From: Chloroflexota bacterium
GTDB taxonomy: Bacteria > Chloroflexota > Dehalococcoidia > GIF9 > UBA5629
Assembly: GCA_016875925.1 (NCBI GenBank)
Contig: VGOO01000003.1
Location: 1 to 35,796 of the forward strand
Reading direction: 5' to 3'
Length of the DNA: 35,796 nucleotides
A program made the translations under genes and the position numbers. This document shows, piece by piece, positions 26,897 to 35,796 of the stretch. The notes under the pieces were generated by a model. That model had not been told where the DNA came from. It did not search any database and saw only the letters and a program-made list of their open reading frames with translations. Within the stretch, counting starts at the first letter, position 1; each line of letters begins with the position of its first letter.

Positions 26897-27541
26897 TTAA
26901 AGGCTGATAATGCCCCTCTTCAGCGCCTCAGTCACCGCACCTGTACGGTCATTCACGCCCAGCTTCTGGAATATGTTGCTGATATGTGTTTTCACCGTAC
27001 TCTGGGAGATGTGGAGCGCAGCGCCTATCTCCTTGTTGGCAGCGCCTTTAGCCATAAGCTGCAATACCTCCAGCTCACGTTCGGAAAGCTCGTCGCCCGA
27101 AGGAGCCCTGCGGGACAATTCCGTCAAACGATCCAGTACCTTGGATGCTACTACCGGCTGGATTAGTGATTCACCAAGATGAACAGCCCTTATCGCCTTG
27201 AACAAATCTTCCCTGGGGGCATCTTTCAGTAGATACGCCCTGGCACCAGCCGCAATTCCCCGAAAGATGTAATCATCATCGCTATAAGTAGTCAATATCA
27301 CAAATTTTGTATCCGGTTTGGCTTCTCTTATCTGGTTCATAGCCTCTACACCATCCATCTCTGGCATGCGCAAATCCATGAGAACCACGTCAGGGCTAAG
27401 TTCTTTGGCCTTGCTGACTGCCTCTGTCCCGTTCTCCGCCTCCCCCACTACCACAAAGTCGCGTTCACGCTTTAGCATAGACAAAAGCCCTTCCCGTACA
27501 TACGGATGGTCATCGGCAATAAGTATTTTTATAGGCTCCAC
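26897..27541 (-). CDS. NarL/FixJ-family response regulator with LuxR-type HTH
   Basis: KILIADDHPYVREGLLSML...DVVLMDLRMPEMDGVEAM...AYLLKDAPREDLFKAI; LSERELEVLQLMAKGAANKEIGAALHISQSTVKTHISNIFQKLGVNDRTGAV. Confidence 0.96.
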   Translation of the reverse strand: MEPIKILIADDHPYVREGLLSMLKRERDFVVVGEAENGTEAVSKAKELSPDVVLMDLRMPEMDGVEAMNQIREAKPDTKFVILTTYSDDDYIFRGIAAGARAYLLKDAPREDLFKAIRAVHLGESLIQPVVASKVLDRLTELSRRAPSGDELSERELEVLQLMAKGAANKEIGAALHISQSTVKTHISNIFQKLGVNDRTGAVTEALKRGIISL

Positions 27542-29676
27542 GATTGCACCTCCTGTCCAACAGGCAACACCACCCTGACCAACGTTCCTTTTCTCTTTGT
27601 GCTCTGTAATTCAAAAGTACCACCTAGACCTCTGGCACGCTCTTGCATACTGGTAAGCCCAAACCTGCGTTCTTTCCTAGTAGTTTCACCGATAGTCTCT
27701 GGCTTAAAGCCGACTCCGTCATCGCGCACGGTCAATGTTACCAACATGTCATCGAAACCCAGACTAACCTCCACTAAAGTAGCCCTGGCATGTTTCCTCA
27801 CGTTGGTCAATGCCTCCTGACAGATACGCAAGAGACCAGCCTCCAAATCTGGGGATAGGTCTCGTCGTTCTCCTGTTATAGCAAAACGAGCATCAATACC
27901 CGTCTCGTGAGCAAACCTGACCACTTCCTGCTTCAATGCGTCGGCAAGCTTGACCTTCTCCAGAGCCTGCGGGCGCAAATTCCAAACTGAACGCCGCGCT
28001 TCAGCAAGGCTCTTACGCGCCAGACTCGCTGCCTGCGCAATATGCCGCTCCACATCCTTGCTACCATGGCTCAGCGATTGTTCTGCAGCCTCTAGCTGAA
28101 GAATGATGCCGGTGAAACCCTGAGCCAAGGTATCATGGATTTCTCTCGCCATGCGGTTGCGCTCTTCCATCACTGCAATCTGACGCGTTTCAGCATAAAG
28201 ACGAGCATTCTCTATAGCCACTGCAAGCTGGTCAGCAATAGTCTGGGCGGTAAACACATCAGCCTCACCAAAGGCGTCTAACTCCGTGCTCTCTATATCA
28301 AGCACACCCAATATCTCATTGCCTATCTTCACCGCCACCGCCAACTCAGCCCTGATATCGCTTAATTCTTTGACCGGTCGATACCTTGGCTCCTTACTAA
28401 CATCGTTGGCCAACAGCACATCCCCAGTTTTGGCCACCCAACCCACAACCCCTTCCTCATCCACTTCCAGCGGCACGCTTACTGGAATCACTCCTCCCTG
28501 TCCACTAACGCTAAGCGCCTTAAGCGCTAACTTCCCAGACCCCGGCTCAAACAAAAAGATATTCACATTATGGTAATGGAAAGTCTCACGAAGCATGTTG
28601 CCAACGTAAGGTATCAGCTCATCCAGCTCTACGATGGAACTGATTCGGCGGCTAACCTCATTTATGGTGCGCAGTTGTTCAGCACGCTGCCGCTCCTGCC
28701 TGGTCCGCTCCTCTACCTTCTGCTCCAAGTTGCTGTAAGATTCCTTTAATGCCCTGGCCATAGCATTGAATTGTTCGGATAGTTGTTGAAGCTCATCGCC
28801 AGTCTCCACTTTGATGCTATAGTCCAGTTGTCCTTTCCCTATGACTTCTGTGCCTCTGGTGAGTGCTAAAAGCGGCCGTGTGATTGCCCTAGAAAGCAAG
28901 AAGATGACCACAGCAGCCAGGAGAATCACGCCAATGCCAACCGCAAAGAAGATCAATTGCGCCTTTTCCATCTGCTTCTCGATGTACTCGGTAGTAGCCG
29001 CCACCGTGGCAGCTATCTCGCGCTCTGCATCCTCAGCCGGCGCTAGGTACTCGTCAGTATAGGTAGCAGCAGCTACTACAAGATTTGTACCCGGAACAGA
29101 GATGCAGTGCATATACTTTCGCCTGGGGTTTTTCTGCTCATCTTCGCCCCAGGTGTAGTAGCCGGAAGCGTCGCCATGGATACCACGCTCCACGATGCTT
29201 AAGAACTGAGAAGGCTCACCGGCTATTTTGTTCAATTGGGTACCCACCATCTTAGGGTCCGGATGGAAAACCACCCTCAGCGTATCATCGTAGACCATGG
29301 TGTGGCCTGTTTGCCCCACGCTCTGCACGGCGATATCCCTCAACTCCTTATCATCCGCCAGCCGAGACATGTCCAGATTTGGATGGAATTGCAGATAAAT
29401 ATCCATCTCAGCAGCAATAAACAGTGCCTTGCGTTGTATTAATGTCCTTGCCATTCCCTCCAAAGCCGAAAAACTGGTACGCACCACGCTTTCGCCCATG
29501 CGAGCAGTATTATCCCTGGCACGATAGCCCACTTCATAAATGCTACGCGTAGCTATAGCACTGATAACACCCAGGGAAATGAGCATCAGCGCTAGGAAGG
29601 GAATGAGAATCTTGCCCCTCAGCCCGATTGCTATTTTACGCTTGGGCATCTGTAGCCCCCATTTCTCATTGTTCAT
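27529..29676 (-). CDS. NarX-like sensor kinase (Cache-type sensor, HAMP, GAF, HisKA_3, HATPase_c)
   Basis: Two TMs flanking HPNLDMSRLADDKELRDIAVQSVGQTGHTMVYDD...; HAMP SRAITRPLLALTRGTEVIGKGQLDY; GAF VSRRISSIVELDELIPYVGNML; HisKA_3 EERNRMAREIHDTLAQGFTGIILQLEAAEQ; VRDDGVGF...RFGLTSMQERARGLGG. ATG 29676 or 29649. Confidence 0.93.
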   Translation of the reverse strand: MNNEKWGLQMPKRKIAIGLRGKILIPFLALMLISLGVISAIATRSIYEVGYRARDNTARMGESVVRTSFSALEGMARTLIQRKALFIAAEMDIYLQFHPNLDMSRLADDKELRDIAVQSVGQTGHTMVYDDTLRVVFHPDPKMVGTQLNKIAGEPSQFLSIVERGIHGDASGYYTWGEDEQKNPRRKYMHCISVPGTNLVVAAATYTDEYLAPAEDAEREIAATVAATTEYIEKQMEKAQLIFFAVGIGVILLAAVVIFLLSRAITRPLLALTRGTEVIGKGQLDYSIKVETGDELQQLSEQFNAMARALKESYSNLEQKVEERTRQERQRAEQLRTINEVSRRISSIVELDELIPYVGNMLRETFHYHNVNIFLFEPGSGKLALKALSVSGQGGVIPVSVPLEVDEEGVVGWVAKTGDVLLANDVSKEPRYRPVKELSDIRAELAVAVKIGNEILGVLDIESTELDAFGEADVFTAQTIADQLAVAIENARLYAETRQIAVMEERNRMAREIHDTLAQGFTGIILQLEAAEQSLSHGSKDVERHIAQAASLARKSLAEARRSVWNLRPQALEKVKLADALKQEVVRFAHETGIDARFAITGERRDLSPDLEAGLLRICQEALTNVRKHARATLVEVSLGFDDMLVTLTVRDDGVGFKPETIGETTRKERRFGLTSMQERARGLGGTFELQSTKRKGTLVRVVLPVGQEVQSWSL

Positions 29677-29686
29677 GAGCCTGCTA

Positions 29687-31057
29687 TCAATCCTCTCTAG
29701 TGCCGACTGCTTTGGCTGACCACGTGGGCTGAGTGGTAAAAGCCTCACCGCTCAACTTTGCCTGCAAAGTGGATACCAAGTCTCGCAGAGGCAGTCTTAT
29801 CTGTGCCATGCCATCTCGCTCCCGTATGGTGACCTGCTTATCCTCCAAAGACTGAAAATCGATAGTGACGCAGAATGGCGTGCCAGCCTCATCCTGGCGA
29901 CGGTACCGTCTGCCTATGCTCTGGGCATCATCATACTGCGTCATAAAATGACGGTGCACCTCGGTATATACCTCCCGGGCCATCGGCACCAACTTCTCAT
30001 TGCGGCTCAGTGGCAGGACAGCCACCTTGATAGGAGCCAGGGCAGGATGTAACCGCAAAACCACCCTGGTCTCGCCTTCAGCAATATCCTCATCATAGGA
30101 GTCCACCAGGAAAGCCAGCACCGAACGGTCAACACCCGCCGAGGGTTCGATAACATAGGGGACATACCGCTCATTCGTCTCTTCATCGAAATAATCCAGC
30201 CCCTTCCCGCTGTGCTTGGCATGTTGAGCCAGGTCGAAGTCTCCCCGGTTAGCCACTCCCTCCAACTCAGACCAACCCATAGGAAACAGATACTCGATGT
30301 CGTAGCAGTCTTTGGCATAGTGAGCCAACTCTTCCTTACCATGCCGACGCAGGCGCAAGTTCTCCTTCTTGATGCCCAACTTCAGATACCAGTTGAAACG
30401 TTCCTTCACCCAGTAGTTGAACCACTCGTCATCTGTATCCGGCTTGACGAAGTACTCTATCTCCATCTGCTCGAATTCCCTGGTACGAAAGATAAAGTTG
30501 CCGGTTGTTATCTCATTGCGAAAGGACTTGCCTATCTGAGCAATGCCGAAAGGCAGCTTCTTGCGCATGGTGGAGCGCACATTTTCGAAATTGACAAAGA
30601 TGCCCTGCGCCGTCTCTGGCCGCAGATACACTACATTGGCATTGTCCTCCACAGGACCCATAAAGGTCTTGAACATCAGGTTGAACATCTTGGGTTCTGT
30701 AAGTTCTCCGTCGCAATCAGGACACTTTTCGCCGCTCAGTTGGTCAGCCCGCCACCTCAGGTGGCAGTTCTTGCATTCCACCAGCGGATCGGAAAAACCT
30801 TCCACATGCCCGCTAGCCACCCATGCCTGGGGATGCATCATAATACTGGCATCTATGCCAACCACATCATCCCGCTCCTGCACCACAGCCCGCCACCAGG
30901 CATCTCTCACATTTCTCTTCAGCTCTACTCCTAGAGGCCCATAGTCCCAACAACTGTTCAGCCCACCGTAAATCTCGCTGCTGGGAAAAATAAAACCCCG
31001 CCGCTTGCATAGCGAAACAATCTTATCCATATCAACTTTACGTTTCTCTTCAGGCAA
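29687..31057 (-). CDS. glyS: Glycyl-tRNA synthetase (single-chain class II)
   Basis: [138 protein letters not shown]. Confidence 0.97.
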   Translation of the reverse strand: MPEEKRKVDMDKIVSLCKRRGFIFPSSEIYGGLNSCWDYGPLGVELKRNVRDAWWRAVVQERDDVVGIDASIMMHPQAWVASGHVEGFSDPLVECKNCHLRWRADQLSGEKCPDCDGELTEPKMFNLMFKTFMGPVEDNANVVYLRPETAQGIFVNFENVRSTMRKKLPFGIAQIGKSFRNEITTGNFIFRTREFEQMEIEYFVKPDTDDEWFNYWVKERFNWYLKLGIKKENLRLRRHGKEELAHYAKDCYDIEYLFPMGWSELEGVANRGDFDLAQHAKHSGKGLDYFDEETNERYVPYVIEPSAGVDRSVLAFLVDSYDEDIAEGETRVVLRLHPALAPIKVAVLPLSRNEKLVPMAREVYTEVHRHFMTQYDDAQSIGRRYRRQDEAGTPFCVTIDFQSLEDKQVTIRERDGMAQIRLPLRDLVSTLQAKLSGEAFTTQPTWSAKAVGTRED

Positions 31058-31171
31058 CTCTTATCTCCTCAGGATTTCTGAAAGCTTATCAACTTTACCT
31101 ATTAGTGTCAAAGACTCACACTCGTCTTCTCGCTATAGCCAGGCTTCAATCAAATCATGGTGGATTGAAAG

Positions 31172-32884
31172 GTGACAGTCAGCTACAATACTAGTAAGGT
31201 GAATAAGCCGAGACCGCTCAAAAAAACCTTAAAACTACTAGCTATCATCTCCCTTGTTACTCTAGCAGCCGCATCGTGCGGACCTAACCTGCCACCTGTC
31301 ACCCCTCCACAACCCACCCAACTTACCCTACCATCCCCACCACCAGAACCACCCCCAGACAACACAGCACCAGAGACCATAATCAACAGCAGCCCTGGCA
31401 AAACCGTCAACCAGAACGCCGTCACCTTCCAATGGACAGGTACGGATGATAAAACGCCCACACCCGACCTGACCTACTCCTGTTACCTTGCCGGCTACGA
31501 TGCTGATTACTCCCCATTCACCAGCGATACCACCAAGACTTACTCCAACCTGCCAGATGGCACCTATACATTTTATGTCAAATCCAGAGACGCCGCCGGC
31601 AACGAAGACAAAACACCAGCCAGTGTGGAGTTCACCGTCCAAACTATCAAGCCATCGCCTGTCACGCCAGCAGCCCCGGTAGACAGCAGTCTGCTCATAG
31701 TCCCCAATAGCAATGTCAGCCATATCGCAGTTGGCCCCGATGGTAAAGCCATATACGCCATCGATGCCTTCAACGCCAAACTGTACAAGTCGGAGCAAGG
31801 CGGCTTTGGCTGGATTGACTCATCCAAAGGCATCGGTGGAGCCTCCGCCTGGGACGGACTTGCCGTAGCACCTGATGATGCCAATGTGGTCGCCATAATT
31901 GCCGATAGTGGCACCGAAGTCTATTTATCCACCAACGGTGGCACTAGCTTCTACCGAATGGGGCTGGCCGGCACACTCAAGGCTAGCGAACGGGCTAAAT
32001 GCCTCGCCCTCTCACCAGTCTATGGCCAAGGCCGGCGTGAACTGGCTGTGGGCACCTCCACAAGCAATGGTGGCGGTAGAGTCCTGCTCAGCATAAGCTC
32101 TGGTATGAGCACTGCTTGGGCAGACATCAGCACCGGAGTCAGCGGTTGGCTACCTAGCAGCCCTCCCATAGCTGGCGCCGATGTCTTCGCCATCAAATAC
32201 TCTCCCTCCTTCCCATCCGATGGCACGCTCCTGGCTATAGTCGCCAGCAAGCCACCGCCAGATACCGACGATACCTATCTCTACATCGGTTTCAAAGATA
32301 TGGGCACCAGCAACATCGTCTGGAACTCCTTTCCCGGCTATCCTGTAGAAATATGCCAGCCTGGAAGCGATAGCCCAGGCACACCACTCACCTACGCTGA
32401 CCTAGCCCTACCCGCAGACTACAACGGTGCCAACCCTGCACATCGCCACGTCTATGCTTGCTGGACAGACAATCCAGCAGGGTCAACATCTGTAGGCAAT
32501 CCCAATGACAGTGTCTATCGCCTCGATGATACCATCGTCTACAGGCTGCTGGTACACAACGACGTAATCTGCAGTCTGGCACACTATGGTAGGTTCAGCC
32601 GCGGCAAGCTGCTTGCCGGCGCCTTAAACGCCAGGCCAGGTACCTTCGCTACAGGCCCACAGGTTTACTTCAGCTTCAACCCACAATCTGCATACCCCGC
32701 CTGGCAGGAAAGCCGTAAGCCCCCAACCGGCCCAGGCCAGGCACGAGTCGCCTGGTCTCCCGATGGCAACCTGGCCTATTGCGGCACAAGCTCCACTGCT
32801 CCAGGTGGCCACGACCAGAGCGCTTTCTCTATTAGCCGCTACAACGGCCTTACCTGGAACCAGACCGGACTGATAGACCTCTAG
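31172..32884 (+). CDS. Surface lipoprotein: Ig/Fn3-like domain + N-terminal part of the propeller domain (third paralog, C-terminally truncated)
   Basis: Lipobox LAAASCGPN, Pro-rich linker, NLPDGTYTFYVKSRDAAGNEDKTPASVEFTV; then IAVGPDGKAIYAIDAFNAKLYKSEQGGFGW ... RGKLLAGAL ... HDQSAFSISRYNGLTWNQTGLIDL*. GTG start. Confidence 0.82.
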   Translation: MTVSYNTSKVNKPRPLKKTLKLLAIISLVTLAAASCGPNLPPVTPPQPTQLTLPSPPPEPPPDNTAPETIINSSPGKTVNQNAVTFQWTGTDDKTPTPDLTYSCYLAGYDADYSPFTSDTTKTYSNLPDGTYTFYVKSRDAAGNEDKTPASVEFTVQTIKPSPVTPAAPVDSSLLIVPNSNVSHIAVGPDGKAIYAIDAFNAKLYKSEQGGFGWIDSSKGIGGASAWDGLAVAPDDANVVAIIADSGTEVYLSTNGGTSFYRMGLAGTLKASERAKCLALSPVYGQGRRELAVGTSTSNGGGRVLLSISSGMSTAWADISTGVSGWLPSSPPIAGADVFAIKYSPSFPSDGTLLAIVASKPPPDTDDTYLYIGFKDMGTSNIVWNSFPGYPVEICQPGSDSPGTPLTYADLALPADYNGANPAHRHVYACWTDNPAGSTSVGNPNDSVYRLDDTIVYRLLVHNDVICSLAHYGRFSRGKLLAGALNARPGTFATGPQVYFSFNPQSAYPAWQESRKPPTGPGQARVAWSPDGNLAYCGTSSTAPGGHDQSAFSISRYNGLTWNQTGLIDL

Positions 32885-33102
32885 CTAGCAGTCTGAAGTT
32901 ACAAGTTTCAGGTTTTGCCACTTGCATCCTGAATCTTACATCTCACTCTTGCCTGTTGTTCAATAGCGACTGTGGCTGCACTGGTTGTCGAATGCAGTAG
33001 TTCCCACCAATGCATATATGAGCGGAAATAACTGTGATATAATGCGCTGAAGCATTCGTCAGTTTCCTGGCTGTCAAATAGTAATTACGCAGGAGGTTTA
33101 GC

Positions 33103-34851
33103 ATGAAGAACCTGGTGGCCCTCTTAGTGGTCGCTCTTGTTCTCGTTGGCTCTGGATGTGTTCCACCGACACCTATGATGGTAGAGCCGGAAACACCGGC
33201 GGATGGCAGTGCTGTGGGCTCCCTGACGCCGGTCTTGGCCTGGAGTTGTACTGCTGTAGCTACTTCTTACCATGTGCAAATCGCCGAAGACGCCAATTTT
33301 CAAGCGATAACTGTTGACGCTGCCAGTGTCAACAGCCCAACCTACACAGTGCCCTCTGGCACCTTGAAACACGGGCGAACATATTTCTGGCGGGTGAGCG
33401 CCAGCAGGGCTGGGCAGACATCGGGCTGGTCGCCCGCATGGTCTTTTAAGACCATTGGTGGAGGCCCTGCTGCCGGGGGGATATCAGTCTACGCCACTCT
33501 GGATGGAACACCGTGGACTGGTGCCGCTGACTTCACCGTGACCGGTCCTACTACCAGGTCTGGTGCTGCTGTGCCGAGCAACTTCACCGATTTGTCTCAA
33601 GGAACCTACACGGTCACATATAATTATGGTGGCCCGGCGGGGGCATCGCTGGCCAGCATCACCCCATCTCCAACGCAAAATCTAACTGCTGGTAGTTCAC
33701 TGGCATTCACCTTGAATTTCCACAGGCATTCGACTTCTAATATCAACGTCAGCGCCACTCTCGATGGTGCTGCTTGGTCTGGCGCTGTGGACTATACGCT
33801 AAGCGGGCCTTATAACGATTCTCATCATTCAGTGCCGGCCAGTTTCCCTGGATTGCCGTCTGGAACTTATACTCTGAGCTACAACGGAGGTGGCCCGGCT
33901 GGAGCTACCTTGACCAGCATTTCGTCGGCGCCTACACAAAGCCTTGGTTTAGGAGGGAATATCAATTTTACCTTGAACTTCACCCATCAGACCTTTGGCA
34001 ACGTGATTATAAATACTACACTGAACGGCGCACCGTGGTCGGGACAGGTAGCCTACAATTTGCACGGCCCTGTCACGGACTATCATGGCGCTGTGCCACA
34101 GACTTATCCCAATATGCCCTCTGGTATCTATACTCTGAGCTACTACGGCGGTGGACCAGCTGGTGCCACATTGGCCAATATCACACCATCGCCATCCCAA
34201 ACATTGTACAAAGAAACTACCATAGTGTTCAGCATGAACTTCTTCTCGCAACCACAAGCTGGCACCATAATAGTCAATGCTACGCTCGATGGTGCTCCGT
34301 GGCAGGTAATGCCTGGCTCCGGTAGCATCAATTACACCATCAACGGGCCAAAGGTTGATTCCAACCATAATGTCCCTGAGACTTTCAGCAACATGCCAGC
34401 AGGCATGTATACGCTTTCCTATAACTCTGGAGGCCCTATAGGGGGAGCGTTGGTAGGCATTACACCTTCCCCAAGTCAGGCACTGTCGCCTGGCGGCACT
34501 ATCGCCTTCACCTTGAACTTCCGAGCACAGGCTAAAGGCACTGTAGAAGTCAGCGCTACCTTGAATGATGAGCCATGGTCAGGTCCTGTGGGTTATGTGC
34601 TGCAAGGACCCTACGTAGAATCCGGACATTCAGTGCCACAGGTCTTTAGCAATGCGCCTGCAGGAGGCTACTCTGTGAGCTATAGCTCAGGCGGGCCACC
34701 AAGCGCTGTATTTGAAGGCGTTATGCCACCATCCCAGATGTTGCCCGCTGGTGAAAATATCAGATTCACTTTAAGATTTAGATTCAAGGGAGTGGAACCG
34801 CAACCGATGCCCGGACCTATACCAGGACCCATTCCCGGGCCACTGAAGTAA
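33103..34851 (+). CDS. Repeat-containing surface lipoprotein (Fn3-like module + five ~86-aa beta-rich repeats)
   Basis: Lipobox LVLVGSGCVPP; Fn3-like YHVQIAEDANF...YFWRVSASRAGQTSGWSPAWSFKT; five repeats; tail MPGPIPGPIPGPLK. SD AGGAGG. Confidence 0.85.
   Translation: MKNLVALLVVALVLVGSGCVPPTPMMVEPETPADGSAVGSLTPVLAWSCTAVATSYHVQIAEDANFQAITVDAASVNSPTYTVPSGTLKHGRTYFWRVSASRAGQTSGWSPAWSFKTIGGGPAAGGISVYATLDGTPWTGAADFTVTGPTTRSGAAVPSNFTDLSQGTYTVTYNYGGPAGASLASITPSPTQNLTAGSSLAFTLNFHRHSTSNINVSATLDGAAWSGAVDYTLSGPYNDSHHSVPASFPGLPSGTYTLSYNGGGPAGATLTSISSAPTQSLGLGGNINFTLNFTHQTFGNVIINTTLNGAPWSGQVAYNLHGPVTDYHGAVPQTYPNMPSGIYTLSYYGGGPAGATLANITPSPSQTLYKETTIVFSMNFFSQPQAGTIIVNATLDGAPWQVMPGSGSINYTINGPKVDSNHNVPETFSNMPAGMYTLSYNSGGPIGGALVGITPSPSQALSPGGTIAFTLNFRAQAKGTVEVSATLNDEPWSGPVGYVLQGPYVESGHSVPQVFSNAPAGGYSVSYSSGGPPSAVFEGVMPPSQMLPAGENIRFTLRFRFKGVEPQPMPGPIPGPIPGPLK
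33475..34794 (+). repeat. Five tandem protein-level repeats of 86-92 aa
   Basis: Units approx 33475, 33733, 33994, 34258 and 34534 to 34794. Approximate consensus: (G)xIxVxATLDGAPWSGxVxYTLxGPxxDSHHxVPxxFxNxPSGxYTLSYNxGGPAGATLxxITPSPSQxLxxGxxIxFTLNF. Confidence 0.85.
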
Positions 34852-34866
34852 CGATAGAGCCAGCGG

Positions 34867-35784
34867 TTATGTGCTCCTCACTAGTAGTATTGGGCTGTTA
34901 GCCCCGCCCAATACCTTATCGGCTATGCTTCCCAGCGCCCAACGGCCAAGCCCTGAGCGACCATGCGTAGCCATTACAAGAAGGTCGAAATTGTTCTTGT
35001 TGGCGTAGCCAATGATGGCCTCGGCTACATTGCCTGTAGGCACTTCTGTGTGTGTGGTTAGGCCTTCTCGCTTTAACTCATCTTCCACCTTGCTCAGGTA
35101 GGTCTGGCATATCACTTTGCAGCGTTTGGTCTCGTAATCCAGGTATTCTTCCCAGGTCATGGGTGTAGGTGGAGGATAAGTGTAAGGGGGAAAGAATAAT
35201 TCGCAGACTCGGAGCAGGGTAAGCTCAACAGATTGCTTTCCAAATTGTTCGGCTAGCTTGCCAGCATCTTCTAGCGCCTTTTCTGCCCGCTCTGAGCCAT
35301 CAAGAGGCACCAGAATCTTCATCTTTTGGCCCTTTTTGTGCAGGCCTTTCTTGGAAGCGCTGGCCCTGATGAGCCATACTGGCACAGGCGACTCTTGAAG
35401 TACTTTGTCAGCAACGCTACCTCGTACCCAGCGCTTGACCCCGGAAAGGCCATGGGTAGCCATCACAATCAAATCCATTTTGCTCTTCTTGGCATAGTCT
35501 ACGATGGCATCGGCTGCTTTCCCCATCACTACCTTGGCCTCTGCCGTTTCGTGATACCTCTGCTTGCTCGCTAGATGGTTAAGATAGTCTTGAGCAGCAG
35601 CCCTAGCTTCTGATTCGATTTTATCCTTGAAAGCAGTTTTGGCCATGATAACTTCCAGCGGTTGAACTGCATACAGAAAAGTTATCGCAACAGGGTTGTT
35701 GGCTGTGGTAAGTGCCTCGACATGTGGCAGCACGCATTCAGCAACATCTGAACCATCGAGTGGAACCAGTATCTTGCTATACAT
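34867..35784 (-). CDS. Tandem universal stress protein (two UspA domains)
   Basis: MYSKILVPLDGSDVAECVLPHVEAL...MATHGLSGVKRWVRGSVADKVLQESPVPVWLIR and MKILVPLDGSERAEKALEDAGKLA...MATHGRSGLGRWALGSIADKVLGGANSPILLVR. Confidence 0.95.
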   Translation of the reverse strand: MYSKILVPLDGSDVAECVLPHVEALTTANNPVAITFLYAVQPLEVIMAKTAFKDKIESEARAAAQDYLNHLASKQRYHETAEAKVVMGKAADAIVDYAKKSKMDLIVMATHGLSGVKRWVRGSVADKVLQESPVPVWLIRASASKKGLHKKGQKMKILVPLDGSERAEKALEDAGKLAEQFGKQSVELTLLRVCELFFPPYTYPPPTPMTWEEYLDYETKRCKVICQTYLSKVEDELKREGLTTHTEVPTGNVAEAIIGYANKNNFDLLVMATHGRSGLGRWALGSIADKVLGGANSPILLVRST

Positions 35785-35796
35785 AATTTCCCCCTT

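Noticed and set aside
31058-31171. T-box leader for glyS
   Set aside because: Only ~114 nt separate the divergent genes, with no T-box motif or terminator recognised on the minus strand.
33475-34794. CRISPR-like or DNA tandem repeat
   Set aside because: The periodicity is at the protein level with divergent codons; no conserved DNA repeat/spacer pattern.

Overview
The window looks like a chromosomal segment from a Chloroflexi/Dehalococcoidia-like bacterium. That taxonomic guess is inference from protein character only. It is almost fully coding. In order it contains: (i) the 3' part of a PAS/histidine kinase/receiver hybrid kinase; (ii) a cobalamin riboswitch plus intrinsic terminator ahead of a lone BtuF-like lipoprotein; (iii) two long paralogous surface proteins (beta-propeller + Fn3-like modules + C-terminal TM anchor) flanking a putative-Ig/TM/cytoplasmic-tail protein; (iv) a MoxR-type AAA ATPase + CoxE-like VWA pair; (v) a zinc-ribbon microprotein, a small exported protein, an OmpR/PhoB-type two-component system, and twin MacA-like adaptors with a MacB-like ABC transporter; (vi) an hpt-ade-FabK/NMO-like operon; (vii) a minus-strand glyS, NarX-like kinase, NarL-like regulator and stand-alone receiver; (viii) a third, truncated propeller paralog, a lipoprotein with five ~86-aa repeats, and a tandem UspA. 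The most interesting unlisted signal is a set of four direct-repeat boxes (TTAAYA-N5-TTAACA, 11-bp period). All four sit in gene-flanking DNA between 14072 and 17270, each followed about 9 nt later by a -10-like hexamer. This fits a self-contained PhoB/PhoP-type regulon controlled by the response regulator encoded inside it. No tRNA, rRNA, CRISPR array or transposase was recognised.
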